A stretch of 15,344 bases of DNA from CALMEH01 sp964548225 (GCA_964548225.1 CAZJQP010000107.1:1-15344); one strand, 5' to 3'; shown: positions 1 through 6,620, counted from the first letter of the stretch. Numbers and translations are program-made. Notes: generated by a model from the letters alone, not told the origin.

Positions 1-53
1 TAAATGCTTTTTCGCGCTTTCGCGTTCAGGTAAGCGAGCCGCTTGCGCTCCAG
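1..53. other. GC-richer tail downstream of rimM, no gene seen
   Basis: This short stretch follows the rimM stop on the minus strand and runs off the window. It is richer in G+C than the flanking spacers. It contains small symmetric words: AAGCG-gct-CGCTT and a CGCG-cttt-CGCG core. In many bacteria trmD follows rimM, but no coding start can be supported in the visible bases. Confidence 0.3.
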
Positions 54-569
54 TCAAAAATCCAATAAACCTTCGGGCGCGTCAATACGAATCAACTTAT
101 TTTCAACATCAACCTCGATGCAGATTTTTTCAGCAAACGGAATCAAATATTCTTTCGTTTCGCCCGCGACGACTAGAATTTCCGTGCCACCCGTCCGCAT
201 CAATTCTTTAACTGCGCCGATTTTTTCGCCTTCAAGTGTTTCGACTTTGCAATCAATCAATTCCCAATCGAAAAATTCGTCTTCTTCGAGTTCAACTGCT
301 TCGTCTTCAGAAACACAAATTTCTGTGCCGCGCAAAGTTCCCGCTGTTTCAATCGAATCGAATCCGGCAAATTTCAAAATGATTCTGCCTTTTTGAAACC
401 AAAATTTTTCAATTTTCAATTCGCGCTTTTCGCCGTTCGGGAAGAGTCCGAGAACCGTTTCCAAATCATCGAATCGTTCAGGAAAATCGGTTAATAAATC
501 TGCGATAAGTTCGCCGCGCAATCCGCGAGATTTGACAATTTTTGCAATGGCGACTAAATCTTCATTCAT
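54..569 (-). CDS. rimM: Ribosome maturation factor RimM
   Basis: This encodes a 171-residue protein matching RimM, which binds bS/uS19 in the 30S head and helps 16S rRNA 3'-domain maturation. The N-terminal barrel has the family signature GLRGE near residues 16-20. The PRC-like C-terminal half has FFDWELIDCKV (family pattern YYW.DLIG..V), then LIPF and IRIDAPEGLLDF at the end. Length is normal for the family. An in-frame TTG at 584 would add five residues (MRFFF), but the ATG at 569 starts right before the conserved region and is preferred. Neither start has a Shine-Dalgarno sequence. It is the last visible gene of the ffh-rpsP-khpA-rimM operon, about 30 bases after khpA. Confidence 0.93.
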   Translation of the reverse strand: MNEDLVAIAKIVKSRGLRGELIADLLTDFPERFDDLETVLGLFPNGEKRELKIEKFWFQKGRIILKFAGFDSIETAGTLRGTEICVSEDEAVELEEDEFFDWELIDCKVETLEGEKIGAVKELMRTGGTEILVVAGETKEYLIPFAEKICIEVDVENKLIRIDAPEGLLDF

Positions 570-570
570 A

Positions 571-602
571 AAAAAAAATCGCAAATTGAAAATCGCAAAT
601 TA
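571..602. repeat. Tandem 14-bp direct repeat between khpA and rimM
   Basis: AAAATCGCAAATTG is followed directly by AAAATCGCAAATTA (about 575-602). The second copy ends on the khpA stop codon (TAA on the minus strand at 600-602). Each 14-mer is itself two related 7-mers (AAAATCG, CAAATTG). It fills the whole khpA-rimM spacer together with an A-tract at 570-578. Confidence 0.7.
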
Positions 603-830
603 CTCGACAATATCGAGATGAAACCGCTTGCCTTGTTTTTGTCCGGCGTAGAAAAGCAAACTGCGAATCGCTTTGATCGTGCGACCTTCGCGCCCGATGA
701 GTCGTCCCATATCGCCTTCTCCAACGCGCACTTCGATTCTTACGCTTCTGCCATCTGAAATTTCCGACACTTCAACCGCTTCGGCGTTGCCGACCAACGA
801 TTTGACAATTTTTTCAACGGCTTCTTTCAT
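600..830 (-). CDS. khpA: KH-domain RNA-binding protein KhpA
   Basis: This is a 76-residue single KH domain (KhpA/YlqC family), a small cytosolic RNA-binding protein. In Firmicutes it pairs with KhpB/EloR and affects cell elongation and sRNA/RNA stability. The GxxG loop is visible in MGRLIGREGRTIKAIRSLL (residues about 41-59; IGREG is the RNA-clamping turn). The final FHLDIVE is typical of the family. Length is standard (75-80). The position between rpsP and rimM is a conserved bacterial arrangement and supports a role linked to ribosome or RNA metabolism. No clear Shine-Dalgarno precedes the ATG at 830. A long stem-loop lies between it and rpsP, so its translation or dosage could be uncoupled from rpsP; this is inference. 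Confidence 0.9.
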   Translation of the reverse strand: MKEAVEKIVKSLVGNAEAVEVSEISDGRSVRIEVRVGEGDMGRLIGREGRTIKAIRSLLFYAGQKQGKRFHLDIVE

Positions 831-852
831 AATTTTAAGCGTAACCGACGAT

Positions 853-949
853 TTTTGACTTTTGTAATTTAAATTTTGTCTTTGATTTGAAGCGATTAGC
901 GCATTACTTTCTCAAATCAAGTTCAAAACACGAATTACAAAAGTCAAAA
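853..949. repeat. 97-bp imperfect palindrome in the rpsP-khpA spacer
   Basis: A perfect 17-bp inverted repeat (TTTTGACTTTTGTAATT at 853-869 and its complement at 933-949) encloses further pairing. The inner stems are TTTTG/CAAAA (874-878 with 924-928) and TTGATTTGA/TCAAATCAA (882-890 with 912-920). The apical loop is 21 bases. On the transcript this folds as one long hairpin 13 bases after the rpsP stop. There is no U-tract, so it is not a classical terminator. The left arm also shows 7-base iteration (TTTTGAC, TTTTGTA). Confidence 0.8.
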
Positions 950-962
950 TAAAACGGAAATC

Positions 963-1520
963 TTATGCAGTTTCTTCGGTTTTATTTTCTTCTGTTTCTG
1001 CCGGAGCATCTTGCACTTCAGCCGTTTCCGCCGAAGCGGTTTCTTCCGCCGCTTCTACGGTTTCAGCAGTTTCTGTCGGCTCTGCAACCTCAGCCGTTTC
1101 TGCTATTTCCGCTTCTGCTTGTGCGGCTTCGGCTTTTTCGGCTTCGCGTTTTTCAGCTTCGGCTTTTTCAGCTTCTAATCTTGCGGCTTCGCGTTTTGCC
1201 GCCGCTTCTTCGATTCTGCGTTTTTTGTCGGCTTCAGCTTTTTCGACTTTAGCTTGAGCCGCCGCCGCTTTTTGTTCTTCGGTTTGTTCGGGATTATTTT
1301 TAATCAAACTCGCCACGGTTTCTGTCGGCTGTGCGCCAACCGAAATCCAATATTGAATCCGTTCGTGTTTCAATTCAACTTCCGCCGGATTCGTCATCGG
1401 GTTATAAGTTCCGACGTTTTCCAAATATTTTCCGTCGCGCTTTGAACGCTTTTCCTTAACTACGAGGCGATAAAAAGGTTTGCCCTTCGCGCCTAATCTC
1501 ATCAAACTTATTGCTAACAT
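963..1520 (-). CDS. rpsP: Small ribosomal subunit protein bS16 with a long Ala/Glu C-terminal extension
   Basis: Residues 1-80 are a normal bS16 of the 30S body: MLAISLMRLGAKGKPFYRLVVKEKR at the N-terminus (family pattern VkIRLkRhGrKkrPfYRIVVaD), then GTYNPM, and HERIQYWISVGAQPTETVASLI. Most bS16 proteins end at about 80-90 residues; this one continues to 185. The extra ~105 residues contain nearly only A, E, K, R, T and V, first as basic/acidic helix-forming repeats (AEKREAEKAEAA type) and then as a very acidic AET/AEV tail. It probably forms a charged helix or disordered tail on the solvent side; that is inference. The gene starts 68 bases after ffh, with a strong inverted repeat in the gap. 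No Shine-Dalgarno is visible. Confidence 0.95.
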   Translation of the reverse strand: MLAISLMRLGAKGKPFYRLVVKEKRSKRDGKYLENVGTYNPMTNPAEVELKHERIQYWISVGAQPTETVASLIKNNPEQTEEQKAAAAQAKVEKAEADKKRRIEEAAAKREAARLEAEKAEAEKREAEKAEAAQAEAEIAETAEVAEPTETAETVEAAEETASAETAEVQDAPAETEENKTEETA

Positions 1521-1534
1521 AATTTTTGGTAATT

Positions 1535-1592
1535 GGTAATAAGTAATAAGTAATTGGCAAAACTTATTACCAATTACTTATTACTTATTACC
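1535..1592. repeat. 23-bp perfect inverted repeat made of 7-base units, between ffh and rpsP
   Basis: Arms 1535-1557 and 1570-1592 are perfectly complementary across 23 bp with a 12-base loop. The left arm is three heptamers (GGTAATA, AGTAATA, AGTAATT) plus GG. A second register also pairs (1531-1543 with 1563-1575, 13 bp), so the element can refold. The right arm covers the ffh stop codon (TAA on the minus strand, 1588-1590). No U-tract follows. Confidence 0.85.
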
Positions 1593-3093
1593 GTCTTTTC
1601 TTGTGTCTCTTTTTCTTTTTTAACCTTTTTGCCAAGTCATCTTTGGTTTGTTCGTAATCGTTATCAAAATCGTCTTGCCCGCCGCCGAACATTCCGCCCA
1701 AACCACCGCCGAGAAGTCCGCCAAGTCCGCCACCCAAACCGCCGCCGAGTCCGCCCATTGCACCTTTGGCTAATTTACTGAAAAGTCCGCCGCGATTCAT
1801 TTGCTGCATCATTTTCCGCATTTGTTCATATTGGCGAATTAACTGATTTATTTCGGCAATTGTCGAACCCGAACCGCCGGCGATGCGGTTTTTGCGGCTC
1901 GCATCAATGACCTTATAATTTTGGCGTTCCTGTTTGGTCATCGAATCAATAATCGCCTCGGTGCGTTTCATTTGTGCTTCGACTTGTTCATTTTGTTCGT
2001 CGGTTAATTGCATTCCGCCGGTCATTTGTTCCGGCAGCATTTTCATCAATTTCGACATCGAACCGAGCTTTTTGAATTGTCCAAGCTGTGCGCGAAAATC
2101 TTCGAGCGTAAATTGATTGCTCGTCATTTTCTGCAACTGTTTTTGCGCTTCGTCTTCGTCAATTTTCGTCTGAACTTCTTCGATGAGCGAAAGAACGTCG
2201 CCCATTCCCAAGATTCTCTGCGCGATTCGGTCGGGATAAAACGGCTCGATTGCGTCGTATTTTTCGCCGACACCGACGAATTTTACCGGCTGACCGATAA
2301 CCTGTTTGATGGACAAAGCCGCGCCGCCGCGAGCATCACCGTCCATTTTTGTCAAAACAACGCCGGTAATTCCGACTCGTTCGTGAAAAACTTCGGCTGA
2401 ACGAACCGCATCTTGTCCGGTCATCGCGTCCGCGACAAACAAAACTTCAATCGGCTTGGTTTCGGCTTTGATTTGTTCGAGTTCGACCATTAACTCGTCG
2501 TCAATGTGCAGACGACCAGCCGTGTCAATCATCAACGTATCAAACCCCATCTCTTGCGCGTGTTGCATTGCGCCGCGCACGAGCGTCATCGGATCGTTCG
2601 TTTCTTTGTTTTGATAAACGGGAACGCCGACCGCACCGCCGACAACTCTCAGTTGTTCACGCGCTGCCGGACGATAAACGTCAACCGAAACCAACAAAGG
2701 TTTGCGTTCTTGATTGTCTTTCAACCAACGCGAAATCTTACCCGTCGAAGTCGTTTTACCCGAACCTTGCAATCCGACAATCATCACGACATTCGGCGTT
2801 TGTTTGGTAAAAACTAATCTCGAAGAAGTTCCGCCGAAAAGCTCGACAAGCTCGTCATAAACAATCTTGACGACCTGTTCGTGCGGTTTCAAATCCTGCC
2901 AAACTTCTTGTCCTTCTGCCTTCGTGCGAACCGCTTCGACAAAATCTTTGGCGACTTTGTAATTTACGTCCGCTTCCAGAAGAGCCATCCGAATTTCGCG
3001 CAAAGCGACATCAACATGTTCAGGCGTAAGTTTGCCTTCACCGCGAAGATTCTTCAGCGTTTTTTTCAGTTTGTCGGACAGCGACTCAAACAT
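1588..3093 (-). CDS. ffh: Signal recognition particle GTPase Ffh (SRP54)
   Basis: This 501-residue protein is the SRP GTPase that binds 4.5S RNA and delivers signal-sequence-bearing ribosomes to FtsY. The N domain covers about 1-90. The G domain has the P-loop GLQGSGKTT (107-115), VDVYRPAAREQL (138-148), DTAGR (190-194) and TKMDGDARGG (248-257). The Met-rich M domain (about 325-435) carries the RNA-binding segment RKNRIAGGSGS (400-410). After it come a glycine-rich stretch (446-472, GGLGGGLGG pattern), a short acidic patch and a lysine/arginine-rich end. Typical Ffh is about 450 residues, so this tail is extra. The ATG at 3093 lies about 30 bases after a predicted transcription start; only GAAG resembles a Shine-Dalgarno. 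It leads the operon with rpsP, khpA and rimM. Confidence 0.97.
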   Translation of the reverse strand: MFESLSDKLKKTLKNLRGEGKLTPEHVDVALREIRMALLEADVNYKVAKDFVEAVRTKAEGQEVWQDLKPHEQVVKIVYDELVELFGGTSSRLVFTKQTPNVVMIVGLQGSGKTTSTGKISRWLKDNQERKPLLVSVDVYRPAAREQLRVVGGAVGVPVYQNKETNDPMTLVRGAMQHAQEMGFDTLMIDTAGRLHIDDELMVELEQIKAETKPIEVLFVADAMTGQDAVRSAEVFHERVGITGVVLTKMDGDARGGAALSIKQVIGQPVKFVGVGEKYDAIEPFYPDRIAQRILGMGDVLSLIEEVQTKIDEDEAQKQLQKMTSNQFTLEDFRAQLGQFKKLGSMSKLMKMLPEQMTGGMQLTDEQNEQVEAQMKRTEAIIDSMTKQERQNYKVIDASRKNRIAGGSGSTIAEINQLIRQYEQMRKMMQQMNRGGLFSKLAKGAMGGLGGGLGGGLGGLLGGGLGGMFGGGQDDFDNDYEQTKDDLAKRLKKKKRHKKRR

Positions 3094-3129
3094 ATAGATA
3101 CACTTCAGGCATTAGAGCCGAAACTATAA

Positions 3130-3158
3130 ATAGTAATTGTTAAGTAGTAAGGTGTCAA
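3130..3158 (-). promoter_or_regulatory. Sigma70-type promoter of the ffh operon
   Basis: On the minus strand a perfect TTGACA (-35, plus coordinates 3153-3158) is followed after exactly 17 bases by TACTAT (-10, 3130-3135; 4 of 6 matches to TATAAT). A start about 7 bases further gives a leader of roughly 30 bases before the ffh ATG at 3093. The -35 is part of one arm of the 3153-3190 inverted repeat. Confidence 0.65.
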
Positions 3159-3190
3159 GAAATCAGCTTGCAAAACCTGATTTCTTGACA
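3153..3190. repeat. 14-bp perfect inverted repeat between mgtE and ffh
   Basis: TGTCAAGAAATCAG (3153-3166) and its exact complement (3177-3190) flank a 10-base loop. It begins 3 bases after the mgtE-type gene's stop, so it may act as that gene's 3' hairpin. No U-tract follows on the minus strand (CCTTACTACTT), which makes efficient intrinsic termination doubtful. One arm contains the ffh -35 box. Confidence 0.75.
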
Positions 3191-3193
3191 AAT

Positions 3194-4219
3194 CTAAAGA
3201 AGTAGAACGGCAATATTGAAATAAAAAACCAGTGTCAAAATGTCCGTTAAAGCCAAAGTTATCGGTCCGGCGGCAATTTTTGAATCTTCGTGAATCGCGT
3301 GAAGCAACGTCGGGACGCTCATTCCGATAATACCCGCTACAAAAACCGAAAGCATTACGCTCAGCCCGATAACCAATGCCGGAACAGGCATTCCGCGCCA
3401 AACTAAGGCAATTGAGCCGACTAAAAAACCGCACGCGCCGCCGAGCAAAATCGTTGCCATAGCTTCACGTTTAAGCCAATCGAAATAATCTCTTATCGAG
3501 GGCGTGCCGAAATGCAGATTTTGCAGAGCAACGGTCATTGATTGAATGCTGACACTTTCGCCGAGTGCCAGAACAAGCGTCATAAAAAACGCCAAAACAA
3601 TTGTTTGCGCCAGAGTTACCTCATAAATTCCCGTCAAAACCGCACAGATTGTTCCGCTTGTAAGCGTCGCCAAAAGCCACGGAAAACGAAAACGGAAAAT
3701 GCCGAACGGCGATTTGCCTTTGATTTGCGAAATGCCGAAACCGATGAGCTGAAAAATATCATCGAAATGATGTCTTTCGGCAAAGCTCAGGGTTTCTTCG
3801 GTAAAAAGTCCTGCGTCAATCACGCCCGCAATTCGTCCGTCATCGTCCAAAACCGGAAACGCCAGAAGTTTGTATTTGACGAACATTTCGCAGACATCCA
3901 AAACCGTCGCCCGATATGAAACGGAAACGATGTTTGTAACCATTATGTCGCTAATCCGCACATTCGGCATTGAAGTCAGAAGCCGGCGCGTCGGCACAAT
4001 TCCAATTAATTTTTCGTCGCGGTCAACGACGTAAAAATAAACGATTCTTTCGCCGATTCCTTCGTGGCGGATAATTCTTAAAACGCCTTCGACGGTCAAA
4101 CTTTCGTCAAGACGCGGAAAATCCGTCCGCACATATTTCAAAATCGGGTCTTGCAAATGGTCGAGTTTGTTCGGGTCTATCGTGTTGTGAATATTGTTGT
4201 TTTCATTATGTAAAAGCAT
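3194..4219 (-). CDS. MgtE-type Mg2+ transporter (CBS pair plus membrane domain, no N domain)
   Basis: This encodes 341 residues. Two CBS motifs (about 30-85 and 88-145; SDIMVTNIVSVSYRATVLDV starts the second) precede five hydrophobic segments (about 179-198, 203-220, 253-274, 279-303, 319-341). The arrangement matches the MgtE family of Mg2+ channels, in which cytosolic CBS domains gate the pore. The last helix keeps the family Asp (ITLALTDILTLVFYF, residue about 326). Classic MgtE is about 450 residues with an N-terminal helical Mg2+-sensing domain that is missing here. The GNxGxQS-like segment after TM2 reads GESVSIQS, so substrate and gating may differ. The ORF is open back to 4285, but the ATG at 4219 has AAGGAGG five bases upstream and is chosen. 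No M-box-like leader is evident. Confidence 0.85.
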   Translation of the reverse strand: MLLHNENNNIHNTIDPNKLDHLQDPILKYVRTDFPRLDESLTVEGVLRIIRHEGIGERIVYFYVVDRDEKLIGIVPTRRLLTSMPNVRISDIMVTNIVSVSYRATVLDVCEMFVKYKLLAFPVLDDDGRIAGVIDAGLFTEETLSFAERHHFDDIFQLIGFGISQIKGKSPFGIFRFRFPWLLATLTSGTICAVLTGIYEVTLAQTIVLAFFMTLVLALGESVSIQSMTVALQNLHFGTPSIRDYFDWLKREAMATILLGGACGFLVGSIALVWRGMPVPALVIGLSVMLSVFVAGIIGMSVPTLLHAIHEDSKIAAGPITLALTDILTLVFYFNIAVLLL

Positions 4220-4224
4220 AAAAT

Positions 4225-4231
4225 CCTCCTT
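4225..4231 (-). promoter_or_regulatory. Strong Shine-Dalgarno of the MgtE-type gene
   Basis: AAGGAGG on the minus strand lies five bases before the ATG at 4219. It decides the start in favour of 4219 over the upstream in-frame ATG at 4285. It is one of only two strong ribosome-binding sites in the window. Confidence 0.85.
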
Positions 4232-4269
4232 GTAAAAATAATTCGGTAAAAAAAATACAGTTTTATCAG

Positions 4270-4292
4270 CCGATTTAATTTGCATAAATCGG
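4270..4292. repeat. 8-bp inverted repeat upstream of the MgtE-type gene
   Basis: CCGATTTA (4270-4277) and TAAATCGG (4285-4292) flank a 7-base loop. On the minus strand it is followed 14 bases later by a run of eight T, so it could act as a weak terminator or attenuator for the upstream small ORF. It could also be an operator. Pairing is short and AT-rich. Confidence 0.4.
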
Positions 4293-4320
4293 TTGAAATT
4301 AAAAAGATTTGCGAACTAAT

Positions 4321-4710
4321 TTAACAAGGCGGAGCGCGGTCGGAAACAGAGGTTAACAAAAATTCGGAAAGCAAGATTTTCGGCTTTGTTTCAAAGTTTT
4401 TATTTGAAGTGTCCGTCTTTTTGGTAAAGATTTTATTAAACGTAGAGATTGTCAAAGCAAATGAATCTTTGCCCGAATTTTTCAGATTTTTTGACTGAAA
4501 TTTTCCGTCAAAACTGTTCTGCGAATGAGTTGAAAATTGATATTTTGTCGAAGCGGTTTTGAATTCGACATTCGAAAAACCAAGATTTTTGGTCGAATCG
4601 GAAAACGGCAAAAGATGTAATCCTTCGCCGTTTGAAAAACACAAACAAAGAAGCAATCCGACAAAAATCGGCAGTTTTCTAATTGTTTTTTCATTTAAGA
4701 TTCTTTGCAT
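4321..4710 (-). CDS. Small orphan exported protein, function unknown
   Basis: This is a 129-residue open frame whose N-terminus looks like a Sec signal peptide. It has a basic start (MQRILNEKTIRK), a hydrophobic core LPIFVGLLLCLCF and a polar SNGEG region. The mature part is Ser/Thr/Lys/Asn-rich, has no recognisable domain and ends in RAPPC. The evidence that it is real is the uninterrupted frame in AT-rich DNA, the signal-like N-terminus and the good position: divergent from the 4858 gene and upstream of the MgtE-type gene on the same strand (about 100 bases). Against it are a weak ribosome-binding site and biased composition. I do not recognise a family. Confidence 0.45.
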   Translation of the reverse strand: MQRILNEKTIRKLPIFVGLLLCLCFSNGEGLHLLPFSDSTKNLGFSNVEFKTASTKYQFSTHSQNSFDGKFQSKNLKNSGKDSFALTISTFNKIFTKKTDTSNKNFETKPKILLSEFLLTSVSDRAPPC

Positions 4711-4799
4711 TTTCCGATTTTATTGTATCAGAATTTGAAGAAAAATTATCAGTTGCCTTTTACTTCAAAGAATTTTCGATTTAATTTTCCGCAAAATCA

Positions 4800-4828
4800 T
4801 TTACTAATTCGCGTTCTGCCATTACTAT
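4800..4828 (+). promoter_or_regulatory. Candidate promoter of the 560-residue exported protein
   Basis: TTTACT (4800-4805, 4 of 6 matches to TTGACA), a 17-base spacer and TACTAT (4823-4828) precede the ATG by about 30 bases. The -10 is identical to that proposed for ffh. AGGAG at 4845-4849, eight bases before the ATG at 4858, is the ribosome-binding site that supports this start. Confidence 0.4.
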
Positions 4829-4857
4829 CGTATTTGGCGAAATCAGGAGTTTTACAA

Positions 4858-6540
4858 ATGAATCGAAAATTATTGTTATCATTTTTGTTAATTTTGTTCG
4901 TGCAAACAGGTTTTTCGCAAACAACCGATGCAGCAAAAACCGAAAAAGAAACCGAATTGAAAAAACAAGCCGTTGAATTTTTGCGCGAAACCGGATTGGA
5001 AGTAAAAAATTTGCGGACGCTCGAAAACCGTATCAGTTTTTCGGCGGAAATTGCCGGTTTGATGTGGTTTCACGACGAAAAGGAAGCACGCATACTTTAT
5101 CAAACGACAATTTCAGATTTTCGACAACTTCTCACGGAACTCAATCAGCAATACAGCACACTCGAAGCAAGCGAAAAAACCGAAGAAGTTTATGATGATT
5201 ATCTTTTCGGCGAAGCGACAACAAAATCGAAAGTCTTGCGAAAGGTGGAAAAAGCAATGGGCGTGCGTCAGCAAATCGCGCTTTCAATTGCCGAACACAA
5301 TGCCGAAACAGGTTACGAATTTTTCAATTCAACATCGCAAATCATTACCAACGACGAGCTTTCTCAGCGAATTTCTTACCGCGATTTATACACCGAACTC
5401 AAATTGCTCGATTTTATGGCGGAACAAGATATTGACAAATCAATCGAAGCCGCCCGCAAACTGATTGCCAAAGGAAAAGGCTTTGAAATACTCGGATTGG
5501 TCAAGAAAATTTACGACAAAGACGACAAAAAAGGGGCGGCTCTAGGCGAAGAACTTATTTCTAAAATGAAATCGGACAGCATAAATCCGGCAAATCAATA
5601 TTATTTCTCCGGCATTTTGAATATGGGCATTGAAAATCTCGAAAAAATCAAAGATACGCCCAACAAAAAACCTCTTTTCAGCCGTGAATCTCTGCGCGAT
5701 ATTGCGGATTTGCTCGGTCAGCAAATCTTAAAATACGACACAAAAGAATTTACCGACGCAGAACAATATGCCGCACTAATCGAAAAATTTTCTCCGGCAC
5801 GCGCCGCGCAAATTCGCTTGAAATTTAAGGAAGCAAAAAAAAATGAAACCGATTCGAACCGAAACACAAGAGTTGAAACTGACACCGACAGTGTAAGCAA
5901 CAGACGCAATGAATCAAATGAGCAACAGCAACAAATAACTGAAGAAGTAAAAAAATTGCAAAACAAAGATTTACCCAAAGAAGAACGCGAAAAAGTTATT
6001 GCCAAAATGCGTGAAATCATCTCGAAAGTAAAAAGCCGTGAGCAGAAGATTATCGGTTTGAGTCTTCTTGCATCGCAGGTTGCCAACTTCGGCGATAAGG
6101 AATTAGCAAACGAAATTATGACCGAAGCACGAAATTTAGTTACAACTTCGCCAAAAACTTACAAAGATTATCTGAGCGTTTGGATGCTGGCAAGCGGTTA
6201 TACACAAGTTGATACGGACAAAGCGTTTCCGCTTCTGGAAGATACGATTTTCCGGCTTAACGAAACGGTTTCCGCCTTTATCAAAGTTGCCGAATTTATT
6301 GATGTGAATGCGGAAATTATTGAAGACGGCGAAGTTCAAGTTGGCAGTTTCGGAGGCGAATTGACCCGCGGACTTTTATCCGAACTCGGCGTGGCAAATC
6401 AACCGCTTCTGACACTTGCCAAAGCAGATTTCGCCAGAACCAAAGGATTAACCGACAAATTCGACCGTCTTGAAGTGCGAATTTTAGCCAAAATGCTCAT
6501 TATCCGCGCTGTATTTGGTGAAACGAATAAACAAAAATGA
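4858..6540 (+). CDS. Exported helical protein of unknown function (560 residues)
   Basis: The N-terminus MNRKLLLSFLLILFVQTGFSQ is a typical Sec signal peptide, with likely cleavage after FSQ. The mature chain is almost entirely predicted-helix sequence rich in E, K, L and A, with no transmembrane segment afterwards. A Gln/Asn/Asp-rich low-complexity linker (residues about 326-360, containing QQQQ) separates an N-terminal and a C-terminal helical half. Helical pairs such as QDIDKSIEAARKLIAKG resemble TPR-like repeats, but no consensus is met. The open frame extends upstream to 4705, but the ATG at 4858 has AGGAG eight bases before it and begins the signal peptide. It stands alone, divergent from the small orphan ORF and convergent with the SDR gene. 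I do not recognise a family. Confidence 0.85.
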   Translation: MNRKLLLSFLLILFVQTGFSQTTDAAKTEKETELKKQAVEFLRETGLEVKNLRTLENRISFSAEIAGLMWFHDEKEARILYQTTISDFRQLLTELNQQYSTLEASEKTEEVYDDYLFGEATTKSKVLRKVEKAMGVRQQIALSIAEHNAETGYEFFNSTSQIITNDELSQRISYRDLYTELKLLDFMAEQDIDKSIEAARKLIAKGKGFEILGLVKKIYDKDDKKGAALGEELISKMKSDSINPANQYYFSGILNMGIENLEKIKDTPNKKPLFSRESLRDIADLLGQQILKYDTKEFTDAEQYAALIEKFSPARAAQIRLKFKEAKKNETDSNRNTRVETDTDSVSNRRNESNEQQQQITEEVKKLQNKDLPKEEREKVIAKMREIISKVKSREQKIIGLSLLASQVANFGDKELANEIMTEARNLVTTSPKTYKDYLSVWMLASGYTQVDTDKAFPLLEDTIFRLNETVSAFIKVAEFIDVNAEIIEDGEVQVGSFGGELTRGLLSELGVANQPLLTLAKADFARTKGLTDKFDRLEVRILAKMLIIRAVFGETNKQK

Positions 6541-6553
6541 AACAAAATAAGAT

Positions 6554-6601
6554 TTGGGATTGCGGATTATTTGATATTCAATATTAATTCCGCAATCCCA
6601 A
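6554..6601. terminator. 13-bp inverted repeat between two convergent genes
   Basis: TTGGGATTGCGGA (6554-6566) pairs perfectly with 6589-6601 across a 22-base AT-rich loop. The hairpin lies 13 bases after the stop of the plus-strand gene and 19 bases after the stop of the minus-strand SDR gene. It is therefore placed to serve both as a bidirectional terminator or 3' hairpin. No strong T-tract is present on either side. GGGATTG/CGGATTA shows a 7-base step. Confidence 0.55.
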
Positions 6602-6620
6602 GTCCCAAATCATCAGGTTT

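Noticed and set aside
1..53. Start of trmD
   Set aside because: trmD often follows rimM, but no minus-strand start codon with coding sequence can be supported in these bases.
965..1252. Plus-strand frames opposite rpsP and other long antisense frames (for example opposite ffh, grpE, dnaK, dnaJ)
   Set aside because: They are shadows produced by purine-rich codon bias on the coding strand; no domain, start site or leader supports them.
4220..4320. M-box or other Mg2+ riboswitch before the MgtE-type gene
   Set aside because: The leader is only about 100 bases, AT-rich, and offers a single short 8-bp hairpin; none of the M-box helices can be recognised.
4482..4694. Second minus-strand frame (70 residues) overlapping the small orphan ORF
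   Set aside because: It has no better start, and the longer overlapping frame has the signal-peptide-like N-terminus.
4705..4857. N-terminal extension of the 560-residue protein
   Set aside because: The extra 51 residues overlap the divergent promoter region; the ATG at 4858 has a ribosome-binding site and starts a signal peptide.
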